Shown here: piece by piece, positions 27,092 to 36,275 of the stretch | How positions within the stretch are numbered: position 1 is the stretch's first letter | Layout of the letters: each line of letters starts with the position of its first letter | Assembly (NCBI RefSeq): GCF_015182315.1 | Contig: NZ_PRDL01000001.1 | Location: forward strand, 2,418,001-2,482,000 | Source of the DNA: Cellvibrio polysaccharolyticus | Lineage (GTDB): Bacteria; Pseudomonadota; Gammaproteobacteria; Pseudomonadales; Cellvibrionaceae | Length of the DNA: 64,000 bases | Direction: 5' to 3' | Program-made: the position numbers and the translations under genes | Notes under the pieces: model-generated | The model's input: only the letters and a program-made list of their open reading frames with translations | What the model was told of the DNA's origin: nothing | Databases searched by the model: none

Positions 27092-27856
27092 ATGTCATTC
27101 ATCCAGGGTTTATTGACCAAATTTTCCAAACCTTCCTTTGCAGGATCCGGCAAATCGGAGCGCCCGCGGGTGGCACCCGTTTACCTGACACCCGGTCCAT
27201 TGCTGGATCTGTTTGAACAGCGCCAGCGACTGGAAGTGTATTTTGAAGGCAGCCAACGCTCCTATCAGACGCTTATCCTATCCATTGATGATGAAAATGG
27301 CGTGATATGGTTTGATGATTTATTTCCGTCACAACGTTTACTGGAAACCGGCAGCCAGCTTGAATTTATTTATCGCTCCCGCGAAAAACAGCTGAAGTTC
27401 ACCGCCACGGTGATTGCCACCGGCGAGCACCTCGGCATTCAAGGTTTTGCCATCACCTTTCCGCATAATCCTGTGTGGCATTCGCGCCGCGAATATCGAC
27501 GCCTGAATTTGTTTGGAGCCAGCGCCCTGTCGGGCAAGCTGCGCGCCTTTAATGATGATGTTCGCTACGGCACCATCGAAAATTTGTCAGCGGGCGGCAT
27601 GTGTATTCTGCTGGCAGGCTCGCTGGAAGACTTTTTTCAGCAGGGCGAAGAGCTGCCGCTGTGCGAATTTATGTTGAACGATATTCGCATTCAGGCGCGC
27701 GCGCGCGTCAGAGGATTGTCACCCAACCGCACGCCCTACCGAAGCACGCGCTTGCGATTGGAGTTTCTGACGCTTTCTGAAGAAAAGAGAGCAGTAATTG
27801 ACGAATTTATAAACAAAAATTCCTCTATTAAAAATTTTCGTCAGCGGGCAGCCTGA
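27092..27856 (+). CDS. ycgR: YcgR-like flagellar brake protein (PilZ domain)
   Basis: A 254-residue two-domain protein. The N-terminal YcgR domain lies at about residues 35-130. The C-terminal PilZ domain carries both c-di-GMP-binding motifs: RREYRR near residue 133 and NLSAGG near 168. Once bound to c-di-GMP, YcgR proteins slow or bias the flagellar motor. A consensus sigma54 promoter and the neighbouring aerotaxis receptor support a motility role. The symbol is assigned by domain layout. Confidence 0.88.
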   Translation: MSFIQGLLTKFSKPSFAGSGKSERPRVAPVYLTPGPLLDLFEQRQRLEVYFEGSQRSYQTLILSIDDENGVIWFDDLFPSQRLLETGSQLEFIYRSREKQLKFTATVIATGEHLGIQGFAITFPHNPVWHSRREYRRLNLFGASALSGKLRAFNDDVRYGTIENLSAGGMCILLAGSLEDFFQQGEELPLCEFMLNDIRIQARARVRGLSPNRTPYRSTRLRLEFLTLSEEKRAVIDEFINKNSSIKNFRQRAA

Positions 27857-27872
27857 GAACAGGAAACAAGGC

Positions 27873-27899
27873 TAAACTATTCGCGCTTCAGGCCGATTA
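27873..27899 (+). promoter_or_regulatory. Sigma28 (FliA) promoter of aer
   Basis: TAAA, 15 bases, then GCCGATTA: exact FliA spacing, with one mismatch to the -10 GCCGATAA. It lies about 80 bases before the receptor gene and directly after the ycgR stop. Confidence 0.75.
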
Positions 27900-27980
27900 C
27901 CTTTGAAGGCAGCTTAATAAAATGCCTCTGTTTCCAGCGCTAAACGCGTAGCGTTCGCTGACTTTTGTAAGGATTTTTCC

Positions 27981-29552
27981 ATGCGTAATAACGGTCCGAT
28001 AACCGGTAGAGAAGTCTTCGTTTCGAATAATAATGAGATTGTTTCCTCAACCGACACCCGGGGAAATATTCAATTTTGCAATGACTATTTCTGCCAGATT
28101 GCAGGCTACACGCGCGACGAATTATTGGGCCAGCCCCATAATATTCTGCGCCACCCGCATATGCCTGCCGAAGCTTTCGGCATGATGTGGACAGCATTAA
28201 AGGCAGGCCGCCCCTGGATGGGTATGGTGAAAAACCGCTGCAAAAATGGTGACCACTATTGGGTGGATGCCTATGTGACCCCGTTGCGCGAAAAAGGCCA
28301 GATTTACGGCTACGAATCTGTGCGCGCCAAAGCCGACCCGGTTATCGTTAAACGCGCCGAGAAGGTCTATGCCCGTATCCAAAACGGCAAAGGCATTTAC
28401 CCCTGGTATGAAAAGCTCTGGCATATTTTCGGTGAAGCCATACAAGCAGGCGCCCTGACTTTTGTAGTGTTGCTGGGTATTTTTTCGCTCACCTCGCTGT
28501 TAAGTGCATCCATGGTGGCGGGGCTTTTTGGCATCAGCTTGTTAACCGGTTTTATCAATTTCTGGGTTACCCATAAAAAACTTTCGCAGCCGCTTGCGGC
28601 AGCGCGGGCGTTTTTAACCGATCCGGTGGCTGCTTATATCTATTCCGGTCGCTGCGATGCCAGCGGCGAAATTATGTTGGCACAAATTGCCATTCAGGCT
28701 CGCTTGCGCACCGCACTGGGCCGCTTCGGCGAGTCTGCCAGAGAACTGCATATCAAGTCTGAAGAAGCGCACGACCAGGCGCAGCGCACTCACACCGGCA
28801 TGTCCGCACAGCAGCGCGAAACCACCAATGTTGCCAATGCCATGCAACAAATGTCGGTTGCGGTTCAGGAAGTTGCCAGCGGCGCTACGCAAACCTCTAC
28901 CGCGACCAGCATGGCGATCAACGAAGTTCGCAAGGGTAATGAAGTAATCGCCGGTGCCAACAAGGCGATTGTTGATCTCTCTCGCACGGTAGGTGATCTG
29001 GGGCAAATGCTGGACCGCCTTTCCGAAGACAGCCGTAAAATTGGTAGCGTAGTAGATGTTATTCGCAGCATTGCGGAACAAACCAACCTGCTCGCCCTGA
29101 ACGCCGCTATCGAAGCGGCGCGCGCCGGTGACCAGGGTCGCGGGTTCGCGGTGGTTGCGGATGAAGTACGCACGCTGGCACAGCGCACCCAGGAATCGAC
29201 CAGTGACATTCAAGGCATTATTGGCAAGCTTGGCCAGGCGACGGAAGATGCCAGCGCCAGCATGAACACCTGTATGCAGCTGGCAGATCGCAGCGTTGCC
29301 GAAATGGTCAATGTGGAAAATGCACTGAACTCCATTTCCGATTCGGTAGCCACTATTGATGGCATGTCCCATCAAATTGCCACCGCCGCTGAAGAGCAGT
29401 CTTCCATGGCGATGGAAATCGAGCGCAATACCCACGCAATTGCCCGCATTTCCACTCAGTCACAACACGAAATTAATATCGCTGACCGTGTTACCCAGGA
29501 AATGGCTGACTTGTCCCAAAGCCAGCTGGAACTGATCATCCGCTTTCGTTAA
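27981..29552 (+). CDS. aer: Aerotaxis receptor, Aer type (PAS-TM-MCP)
   Basis: A 523-residue receptor. The N-terminal PAS domain (about 15-120) closely resembles the FAD-binding PAS of E. coli Aer (NDYFCQIAGYTRDELLGQPH, then NILRHPHMP). A hydrophobic membrane segment lies at about residues 155-205 with no periplasmic domain. The methyl-accepting signalling domain (about 260-520) has the hairpin tip IAEQTNLLALNAAIEAARAG. Aer senses cellular redox state and steers cells toward oxygen or energy. No C-terminal receptor pentapeptide for CheR docking is present. AAGGAT precedes the ATG. Confidence 0.92.
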   Translation: MRNNGPITGREVFVSNNNEIVSSTDTRGNIQFCNDYFCQIAGYTRDELLGQPHNILRHPHMPAEAFGMMWTALKAGRPWMGMVKNRCKNGDHYWVDAYVTPLREKGQIYGYESVRAKADPVIVKRAEKVYARIQNGKGIYPWYEKLWHIFGEAIQAGALTFVVLLGIFSLTSLLSASMVAGLFGISLLTGFINFWVTHKKLSQPLAAARAFLTDPVAAYIYSGRCDASGEIMLAQIAIQARLRTALGRFGESARELHIKSEEAHDQAQRTHTGMSAQQRETTNVANAMQQMSVAVQEVASGATQTSTATSMAINEVRKGNEVIAGANKAIVDLSRTVGDLGQMLDRLSEDSRKIGSVVDVIRSIAEQTNLLALNAAIEAARAGDQGRGFAVVADEVRTLAQRTQESTSDIQGIIGKLGQATEDASASMNTCMQLADRSVAEMVNVENALNSISDSVATIDGMSHQIATAAEEQSSMAMEIERNTHAIARISTQSQHEINIADRVTQEMADLSQSQLELIIRFR

Positions 29553-29601
29553 TTCTTCCGCAAAATTGGCTGCAATTCATAACTGCAGCCATACTTACCT
29601 C

Positions 29602-29632
29602 AACCGGCCTGATAAAATTGTCTGGCCGGTTT
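29602..29632 (+). terminator. Possible terminator after aer
   Basis: AACCGGCC and GGCCGGTT pair across a 14-base loop, followed by a very short T-run. A second hairpin (GGCTGCA/TGCAGCC) lies just upstream. Confidence 0.4.
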
Positions 29633-29674
29633 CCCGGCTCCACGATCTGAAACCGCTTTTATGGACCGTCTTAT

Positions 29675-31000
29675 ATGCCTAATGGAACCGCTGCAGCGGC
29701 TCATGCTGCTGCAATGACCCCGGAAGAAATTATCGCACTGGATCAGGCGCACGTTTGGCACCCCTATGCCGCCTTTCCCAATCCTTCACCGGTTTACCCC
29801 GTCAGTCACGCTGAAGGTGTTTATTTGCACCTGAGTGACGGGCATACGCTGATTGATGGCACCTCGTCCTGGTGGAGCGTGCTGCACGGCTATAACCACC
29901 CGGAACTGAATCGGGCAATCGAAGAGCAATTACACAAAGTTTCCCATGTCATGCTGGGAGGCATCACCCATGAACCGGTAGTAAAGCTGGCCAAATTACT
30001 GGCAGACATTACCCCGGAAGGTTTGAATAAGGTCTTTTTTTCCGACTCGGGCTCGGTAGCCGTTGAAGTCGCCATGAAGATGGCGCTGCAATACTGGTTC
30101 TCTTCCGGGCAACACCAGAAAACCCGCTTTCTCGCGTTGCGAGCGGGTTACCATGGCGACACCTTTGCGGCCATGTCAGTGTGTGATCCTTTTACCGGCA
30201 TGCACCACTTATTTACGCAGACACTGCAACACCAGATTTTTTGTGAACCGCCGGCCTGCGGGTTTGATGAAGAATGGGATGAAATTCATATCGCCAGTTT
30301 TTCACAATTAATTCAACGGCACCGTCAAAAAATTGCAGCGGTTATTCTTGAACCTATCGCCCAGAATGCTGGCGGCATGCGCTTTTACTCACCGCATTAC
30401 CTGAGGCGCGTACGTGAACTTTGCGATGCCCATGATATTTTATTAATTGCCGATGAAATCGCCACCGGCTTCGGACGCACCGGCAAACTCTTTGCCTGCG
30501 AACATGCCGGCATCAGCCCGGATATTATGTGCGTGGGCAAAGCACTTACCGGCGGTTATATGGGAATGGCTGCCACCTTGTGCAATGACAAGGTTAGCGA
30601 TGAAATATCACGCGGTGATGCTGGCGCCTTTATGCATGGCCCAACATTTATGGGGAACCCCCTCGCCTGTTCGGTAGCACTGGCCAGCACCAGGCTGCTC
30701 ATTGAAGGCGATTGGCAAAAACGTGTTTTACACATTGAAGCGTTTTTAAAAGCCGAGCTGGAGCCCTGCCGCGAACTGCCAGCCGTAGCGGATGTAAGAG
30801 TGCTGGGAGCAATCGGTGTAGTTGAGCTGCATAACGCGATTGATATCGCCAGCATTCAAGCCGCCTTTATCAAACAGGGAATATGGGTCCGCCCTATTGG
30901 CAAACTTATTTATTTAATGCCGCCGTTTATTATCAGCGATGCAGAACTGCATCAACTGACACGAGGTATTTACACCGTGGTATCCGAGCTGGATAGCTGA
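29675..31000 (+). CDS. bioA: Adenosylmethionine-8-amino-7-oxononanoate aminotransferase
   Basis: A class III PLP aminotransferase of 441 residues for biotin synthesis. The family motifs are present: DQAHVWHPY, DGTSSWWSVLHGYNHPEL, ADEIATGFGRTGKLFA and the PLP lysine in GKALTGGY. The ATG at 29675 opens the frame. An internal ATG at 29714 (MTPEEIIALDQAHVWHP) matches the E. coli start better; neither has a strong ribosome site. No other bio gene is nearby. Confidence 0.93.
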   Translation: MPNGTAAAAHAAAMTPEEIIALDQAHVWHPYAAFPNPSPVYPVSHAEGVYLHLSDGHTLIDGTSSWWSVLHGYNHPELNRAIEEQLHKVSHVMLGGITHEPVVKLAKLLADITPEGLNKVFFSDSGSVAVEVAMKMALQYWFSSGQHQKTRFLALRAGYHGDTFAAMSVCDPFTGMHHLFTQTLQHQIFCEPPACGFDEEWDEIHIASFSQLIQRHRQKIAAVILEPIAQNAGGMRFYSPHYLRRVRELCDAHDILLIADEIATGFGRTGKLFACEHAGISPDIMCVGKALTGGYMGMAATLCNDKVSDEISRGDAGAFMHGPTFMGNPLACSVALASTRLLIEGDWQKRVLHIEAFLKAELEPCRELPAVADVRVLGAIGVVELHNAIDIASIQAAFIKQGIWVRPIGKLIYLMPPFIISDAELHQLTRGIYTVVSELDS

Positions 31001-31050
31001 TTGTAAAATTACAACCGCCACTCAGCCGATGAAAATAACGGCCTGATAGC

Positions 31051-31085
31051 AAAAAAGCCCGCCCTTTACCAAGGCGGGCTTTTTT
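31051..31085. terminator. Bidirectional terminator between bioA and mgsA
   Basis: AAAAAAGCCCGCC and GGCGGGCTTTTTT form a 13-bp stem with a 9-base loop between convergent genes, giving T-runs on both strands. Confidence 0.9.
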
Positions 31086-31110
31086 GTGGCGCGGTATTTT
31101 TCAGAAAATA

Positions 31111-31569
31111 TTAAAAGCTGCGTTTCGCCATATAACTTTCGTAATCGGGAATGGCACGCTCTGTAGTATTACTGAACAAGGGCGATGTCACCATGAAATC
31201 AGCCGACACCTGATTACAAGCAATCGGAATATTCCAAACCGCAGCAATACGCAACAAAGCCTTCACATCCGGGTCATGCGGCATGGGCTCAAAAGGATCC
31301 CAGAAGAAAATCAACACATCCACCCTGCCCTCGGTAATCATCGAGCCAACCTGCTGGTCACCGCCGAGCGGGCCACTCAATAATTTATTCACCGGCAACC
31401 CGGTTTCCCGCTCAATCAAGCGGCCTGTTGTGCCCGTACCGTACAAGGTATGTTGCGCAAGCTCAACCTTGTGCGTTTCACACCACTGCACCAAATCTTT
31501 TTTCTTATTGTCATGAGCAACCAGCGCAATGTGCTTTTTGGCTGCCAACGTAACGTTTTTATATTCCAT
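31111..31569 (-). CDS. mgsA: Methylglyoxal synthase
   Basis: A 152-residue enzyme converting dihydroxyacetone phosphate to methylglyoxal. The family motifs are clear: KHIALVAHDNKK, GTGTTG, SGPLGGDQQVG (catalytic Asp), FFWDPFEPMPHDPDVKALLR. The ATG at 31569 follows CGGAG and matches the E. coli start. Twelve upstream codons are open but unlikely. It is convergent with bioA. Confidence 0.96.
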   Translation of the reverse strand: MEYKNVTLAAKKHIALVAHDNKKKDLVQWCETHKVELAQHTLYGTGTTGRLIERETGLPVNKLLSGPLGGDQQVGSMITEGRVDVLIFFWDPFEPMPHDPDVKALLRIAAVWNIPIACNQVSADFMVTSPLFSNTTERAIPDYESYMAKRSF

Positions 31570-31663
31570 AACCGGCTCCGGAATTGACCTGTTATTGATT
31601 GCCAACCCATGCGTAATGAAGTGCGATCAGCAATGACGCTCGATATTAATGCTCAAGGGTAAC

Positions 31664-31702
31664 GCAAAAAAACAAAACCGGCTATTGCCGGCTTTGTTTT
31701 CA
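31664..31702 (-). terminator. Terminator after htpG
   Basis: On the minus strand CAAAGCCGGC and GCCGGTTTTG (one mismatch in the stem) are followed by a long T-run. Confidence 0.85.
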
Positions 31703-31734
31703 AACGATGCGCTATCAACGCAGAGAAGACGTCA

Positions 31735-33633
31735 TCAGTTACTGAGTTCCAGCAACAGCTTGTTCAAACGCTGAACATAGGCCGCCGGATCAGCCAACTG
31801 TGAACCTTCCGCCAGGTTAGCCTGGTCAAACAACACGTGAGCCAGGTCAGTAAAGCGCGCTTCATTGCTTTCCTCTTCCAGCTTTTTCACCAGCGGGTGT
31901 TCCGGGTTCAGCTCGAAAATCGGCTTGCTTTCCGGCAGGTTCTGGCCGGCAGCTTCCAGAATGCGGCGCATTTGCGCACCCATATCATGGTCCGCAACCA
32001 CCACACACGCCGGTGAGTCGGTCAAACGGTGGGTTACCCGTACTTCAGCGACTTCATTATCCAGGGCTGTTTTTACACGGTCCAACAAAGGCTTCAATTC
32101 TTCAGCAATTTTTTCCTGCGCCTGCTTGTCTTCTTCGCTGTCCAGCTTGCCCAGGTCAAGCTCACCTTTGCCAACATCCTGCAAGGATTTGCCGTCGAAC
32201 TCGGACAAATGTCCCATCAACCACTCATCAACACGATCACTCAGCAACAGCACTTCGATGCCTTTTTTACGGAAGACTTCAAGGTGCGGGCTGCTCTTCG
32301 CGGTAGTGAAATTCTCTGCCGCGATGTAGTAAATTTTTTCCTGGCCTTCTTTCATGCGGCTGACGTAATCGTCCAGCGACTGATCCTGATCGGCCTTGTC
32401 GGTAAAGGAGGAAGAGAAGCGCAGCAGTTTGGCAATTTTTTCACGGTTGGCGAAATCTTCTGCCGGGCCTTCTTTTAACACCTGACCAAATTCCTTCCAG
32501 AATTTGCTGTAATTTTCCGGTTCTTTCGCCAGCTTCGACAGCATTTCCAGAACGCGCTTGGTCAGTGCCGAGCGCATGCTGTCAATGTTCGGGTCTTTCT
32601 GCAAAATTTCGCGCGATACATTCAACGACAAATCGTTGGAATCCACTACACCTTTAATAAACCGCAGGTACAGCGGCAGGAATTGTTCGGCGTCATCCAT
32701 AATAAAGGTGCGCTGAACATAGAGTTTCAAACCACGCGATGCATCGCGGTTATACAAGTCATAGGGAGCGCGCGCTGGAATGTACAGCAGGCTGGTGTAA
32801 TCCAGATTGCCCTCAACACGGTTGTGGCTCCAGGTTAACGGGTCGGTATGGTCGTGACTGACGTGCTTGTAGAATTCCTTGTATTCATCATCGCTCACTT
32901 CGCCACGGGAGCGTGTCCACAGCGCGGTAGCTGTATTCACCGCTTCCTCTTCCGACTCAACTTCGCCGTCTTCGCCCAACGGGCTTTGTTTCGGCATCAG
33001 GATCGGGATCGCAATGTGATCGGAGTATTTTTTGATGATGGAACGCAAGCGCCAGCTATCGGCAAACTCTACCGCATCGTCCTTCAAATGCAGTTCGATG
33101 CGGGTACCGCGATCGACTTTTTCAACCGTTTCGATATCAAACTCGGCATCACCGGAACACTCCCAACGAACGCCCTCTTCTGCTGCTGCGCCGGCACGAC
33201 GGGTGGTAACCACCACACGGTCAGCAACAATAAACGCCGAGTAGAAACCGACACCGAACTGGCCAATTAACTGGGCATCTTTTTTCTGGTCGCCGCTCAG
33301 GTTTTGCATAAACTGCGCAGTACCGGATTTGGCAATGGTACCCAGATTATCAATCACTTCATCGCGGGTCATGCCGATGCCGTTATCGCTGATCACCAGC
33401 GTTTTGGCATCTTTATCAAAAGAGATGCGAATTTTCAGATCGCCATCGCCCTCATACAAGGCATTGTTGGAGACTGCCTCAAAGCGTAATTTGTCTGCGG
33501 CGTCCGATGCGTTGGAAATCAGCTCCCGCAAGAAGATCTCACGATTGGAATACAGAGAGTGAATCATCAAGTGTAATAATTGACGGGCCTCGGTCTGAAA
33601 GCCTCTGGTCTCTTTGCGGGTATCTACCGACAT
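31735..33633 (-). CDS. htpG: Chaperone HtpG (Hsp90)
   Basis: A 632-residue Hsp90. The GHKL ATPase domain (about residues 1-220) carries EIFLRELISNASDAADKLR, DNGIGMT and GQFGVGFYSAF. The middle and C-terminal dimerisation domains follow. The ATG at 33633 has AGGAG seven bases before it; the upstream open codons are rejected. A consensus heat-shock promoter lies about 80-105 bases upstream. Confidence 0.97.
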   Translation of the reverse strand: MSVDTRKETRGFQTEARQLLHLMIHSLYSNREIFLRELISNASDAADKLRFEAVSNNALYEGDGDLKIRISFDKDAKTLVISDNGIGMTRDEVIDNLGTIAKSGTAQFMQNLSGDQKKDAQLIGQFGVGFYSAFIVADRVVVTTRRAGAAAEEGVRWECSGDAEFDIETVEKVDRGTRIELHLKDDAVEFADSWRLRSIIKKYSDHIAIPILMPKQSPLGEDGEVESEEEAVNTATALWTRSRGEVSDDEYKEFYKHVSHDHTDPLTWSHNRVEGNLDYTSLLYIPARAPYDLYNRDASRGLKLYVQRTFIMDDAEQFLPLYLRFIKGVVDSNDLSLNVSREILQKDPNIDSMRSALTKRVLEMLSKLAKEPENYSKFWKEFGQVLKEGPAEDFANREKIAKLLRFSSSFTDKADQDQSLDDYVSRMKEGQEKIYYIAAENFTTAKSSPHLEVFRKKGIEVLLLSDRVDEWLMGHLSEFDGKSLQDVGKGELDLGKLDSEEDKQAQEKIAEELKPLLDRVKTALDNEVAEVRVTHRLTDSPACVVVADHDMGAQMRRILEAAGQNLPESKPIFELNPEHPLVKKLEEESNEARFTDLAHVLFDQANLAEGSQLADPAAYVQRLNKLLLELSN

Positions 33634-33710
33634 TGTTATCTCCTGATCAAAAAACAAACAAAAAACCTGTCAGGCGCTTAAAAATACACCTGAATTATGA
33701 ATAACAAGCA

Positions 33711-33738
33711 AGATGGGGTTAACGAGGAGGATTTCAAG
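33711..33738 (-). promoter_or_regulatory. Sigma32 heat-shock promoter of htpG
   Basis: The minus strand reads CTTGAAA, 13 bases, then CCCCATCT: an exact match to the RpoH consensus. The transcript would start about 70 bases before the htpG ATG. Confidence 0.88.
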
Positions 33739-34120
33739 GGGCGAATGTCGCCCGGAAATAAAATGGCTCAAAAATACTTGACCCGGCCAGCTCGGGCCTG
33801 GCCCCTGAAACGAAAGACGGCGGCAATGGGACAATAGAGTGAGACCATACGCAGCAGGCTTATCAGCCATAGACTTTCAATACTTATACACCGAGTTGGA
33901 TAACGCCGATCCCGGGCAAAACCGAATAACTCACGTTAATGGTCAGGCTGCTGTGTGGAAAAATAAAATTCCAATCATGCAAAATAGTCCCGCGCGCTTA
34001 ACCCACCCATTGGCTGCGAAACGGATGATCGTTAGCAGCTTGTGGCCGGCGATAATAAATAATCAAAGGATAAATAACACTGCACGCGGCAAATGCACTA
34101 ACGCAGACTGGCAACTGAAA
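33739..34120. other. Gene-free stretch upstream of htpG
   Basis: Open frames here are short, overlap on both strands and lack ribosome sites or recognisable motifs. No RNA gene or repeat was recognised. Confidence 0.5.
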
Positions 34121-34147
34121 ATAAAAAAACCCGCCATTTAGCGGGTT
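34121..34147 (-). terminator. Terminator of the small membrane protein / KGG transcript
   Basis: AACCCGC and GCGGGTT pair around a 6-base loop; on the minus strand a 7-base T-run follows. It supports a minus-strand transcript ending here, after the small ORF at 34264-34470. Confidence 0.75.
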
Positions 34148-34263
34148 ATCAATAGTGACTCGCAACCGGTCACCAAGGCTCAATAGCATCCTTACGCCTA
34201 CCACTGCATCCCTACCAGGCAAGGCTAATATTCCTCAAGGCACTTATGCTTAAAGCTGGCACC

Positions 34264-34470
34264 TCAGGGTAACTTTCGGCCTTGCAAGTCTTCACCGGGA
34301 GCTCTCTCGTGAAGGTTATCCTCGTGCCGCTTCCCTCTTTTGACGACCCGGTTACGGGTCACCATTGAGGCAATGAAAATTACCAAAAAAATAATAGCGG
34401 CGATGTCCAGCCAGACTGCGTTAGTAATTTCCATTGGAAACCCGTCTCCCCATTTCAACATGCTTAACAT
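34264..34470 (-). CDS. Small single-span membrane protein, unknown function
   Basis: A 68-residue frame (56 if it starts at the ATG at 34434). One hydrophobic helix (LDIAAIIFLVIFIASMV) is followed by a strongly basic, then mixed-charge tail (TRNRVVKRGKRHEDN), the typical look of a bitopic inner-membrane microprotein. No family is recognised. Ribosome sites are weak. The downstream terminator and position after the KGG gene support it being expressed. The start is uncertain among 34470, 34461 and 34434. Confidence 0.45.
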   Translation of the reverse strand: MLSMLKWGDGFPMEITNAVWLDIAAIIFLVIFIASMVTRNRVVKRGKRHEDNLHERAPGEDLQGRKLP

Positions 34471-34537
34471 CGGCTACCAAAAAAATCCTTATCGCTCTAC
34501 CCAACCTCCTTGCTGTATGAAAGACATTTAATTCGGA

Positions 34538-35071
34538 TTACTCGGGTAACTTGCCAGAGTTGTTACTTCCGCCCTTTTTTCCTGCTTCAGAAGCGCGTTG
34601 CGGATCATTTTTAAAATTACCGCCACTTTGCTGGCCGCCTTTCGCTCCAGCTTCGGAGGCGCGCGCCGGATCATTCGCAAAATTTCCCGGATTTTGATTT
34701 TGCTGGGAATGCCCTGATTTTCCAGATTGGTCAGATTGCTCTGATTTACCAGATTGTTCAGACTGCCCTTGTTGCCCTTGTTGCCCTGACTGGCCAGCCT
34801 GGTTCGTTTTTCCCGAGTGCTCTGACTGACCTTGTTGTCCTTGCTGCTCTGACTGGCCGGCCTGGTTTGTTTTTCCTGACTGCTCTGACTGTTTAGGCTG
34901 GTCGGATTGTCCTTGCTGCCCTTGCTGTCCTGATTTACCTGACTGCTGTGACTGGTCGGATTGACTGGTTTTTCCTGACTGCTCTGCCTGACCCGATTGG
35001 CCTGACTGCCCGGATTTTCCTGGCTGCTCTGACTGACCTGATTGGCCTGACTGTCCTGATTGCTGTGCCAT
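34538..35071 (-). CDS. KGG-motif (YciG/con-10-like) stress protein with Ser/Gly/Gln-rich region
   Basis: A 177-residue protein. The last 48 residues hold two KGG repeats (NDPARASEAGAKGG and NDPQRASEAGKKGG) closely resembling E. coli YciG and fungal con-10. The first 128 residues are low-complexity: only Ser, Gly, Gln, Glu, Lys, Asp, Asn, Thr, Ala, Pro and His, with no aromatic or large hydrophobic residue after Met1. Two near-identical blocks beginning SGKTNQAGQS occur in tandem. The composition is that of a disordered hydrophilin. The ATG at 35071 follows AAGGAG; the frame is open 78 codons further upstream but that part is hydrophobic and lacks a ribosome site. KGG proteins are linked to stationary-phase and desiccation stress; the function here is inferred. 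Confidence 0.85.
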   Translation of the reverse strand: MAQQSGQSGQSGQSEQPGKSGQSGQSGQAEQSGKTSQSDQSQQSGKSGQQGQQGQSDQPKQSEQSGKTNQAGQSEQQGQQGQSEHSGKTNQAGQSGQQGQQGQSEQSGKSEQSDQSGKSGHSQQNQNPGNFANDPARASEAGAKGGQQSGGNFKNDPQRASEAGKKGGSNNSGKLPE

Positions 35072-35123
35072 AAAAATCTCCTTGAATCTCAAAAAGAAGT
35101 GAAGTGCGTTGTTGCACTCACTG

Positions 35124-35151
35124 AGTATATGGCTCCCTGCCAATACAACAA
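35124..35151 (-). promoter_or_regulatory. Candidate promoter of the KGG gene
   Basis: On the minus strand TTGTTG, 16 bases, then TATACT, about 45 bases upstream of the ribosome site. The -10 is good; a stationary-phase sigma could also use it. Confidence 0.45.
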
Positions 35152-35400
35152 ATCCGCAGAAAATTGAAAAGCATCTAATGAATAACCGGTTAAGTCTGAA
35201 CAGCGTTAAGAATGAAATTTTTTGGGTGTTTATTAAAAATACAGCGTGCAAGATCACACTTACCGCTACGATTGCTTCGTTTGCATGAAAATTTATGGCA
35301 CTCAATCTACTTATAAGCGTATCGCGACATCTTTAAAGCCTGTGACGCAAGTAGCTAATTCATTTGGGGATTTGCTGCGTCAGAAATCACCACCGAAAAG

Positions 35401-35865
35401 TTACTGATAGAATTTTGATTTGTAATCAATCAATGCTCCGGATGAGGCCTCATATTGCTCATCCGTAACTCCGCTTTCTTTCAACCACCGATAAACCATA
35501 TCGAAAGCGACTTCGTGGATGCACACCACCACGCGGCGATCTTCTTCGGCGTTACTCTTGCGTTCTTTTAAACAATTCAGCAGCCGCTCAGGGTCATGTG
35601 ATGCAAGCGGTAAATGACCCGCTAACAACTTGCTTCCCTGAACAACATCGACCACTTCATACTCAATAATTGGCTCAAAAACCAACCTGGCCATGTCATC
35701 CAGAGATACACGAACCTTAAGTAATTTGTCCTTATCCAGGCTACCGGTAATCCAGGCATGATTTACAAAGGCCATAATTAATCCACCTAACACAACCAGA
35801 AAACTCCACCACATCCTCTGCTCAGAGCGATCCCATGAGCCTCTCAATGACAGAATGTGACCCAT
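35401..35865 (-). CDS. Hypothetical protein with one N-terminal membrane helix
   Basis: A 154-residue frame. A hydrophobic helix at about residues 19-37 (WWSFLVVLGGLIMAFV) is followed by a soluble, charged domain of about 115 residues. I recognise no family. The ATG at 35865 was chosen; two TTG codons precede it and no strong ribosome site is visible. It has coherent amino-acid composition and no overlapping competitor. Confidence 0.6.
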   Translation of the reverse strand: MGHILSLRGSWDRSEQRMWWSFLVVLGGLIMAFVNHAWITGSLDKDKLLKVRVSLDDMARLVFEPIIEYEVVDVVQGSKLLAGHLPLASHDPERLLNCLKERKSNAEEDRRVVVCIHEVAFDMVYRWLKESGVTDEQYEASSGALIDYKSKFYQ

Positions 35866-35929
35866 AAGCAACAAATAATAGGCAATTAATTCCTATTTTC
35901 CAGAAAATTTTTCAAGGAATATTAAATGC

Positions 35930-36205
35930 TTAAAGGGAAACATCGACACCCAGATGAAATGGGCGCCAAGCAGATCCTGCCCGACCCCGGATTTGCGGCA
36001 GGTCACAATTTACACTTGAACAAGTCGCGTATTTTCCTGAGAAGGCATTGCTGCATGACCGCTGAGCTACTGCGAAGATAACAAACGAAAAAATAAGCCC
36101 ACTGAAAAGGATTATTCTTTCTTTAAACCAAAGACATTTTTGGGGAGCAAGCAGATGGAAGTTAGTAGCAACACGGTTTAAGGAAAAGCTTCCTAAAATG
36201 GTCAC
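35930..36205 (-). CDS. Doubtful 91-codon open frame
   Basis: The frame begins MTILGSFSLNRVATNFHLLA and has one hydrophobic stretch (IILFSGLIFSFVIFAVA) and a Cys/Arg-rich tail. No family is recognised and no good ribosome site is visible. It fills a 410-base gap that otherwise shows nothing. It may be chance. Confidence 0.2.
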   Translation of the reverse strand: MTILGSFSLNRVATNFHLLAPQKCLWFKERIILFSGLIFSFVIFAVAQRSCSNAFSGKYATCSSVNCDLPQIRGRAGSAWRPFHLGVDVSL

Positions 36206-36275
36206 TCTTTTTTAATGGCGGAAGTTTCAGATTAAAACGCGACCAGCACAAACCCACTGCGTGATCGCTCTGCTG

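Noticed and set aside
28614..29435. 273-codon frame antisense to aer
   Set aside because: Shadow of the conserved receptor signalling domain.
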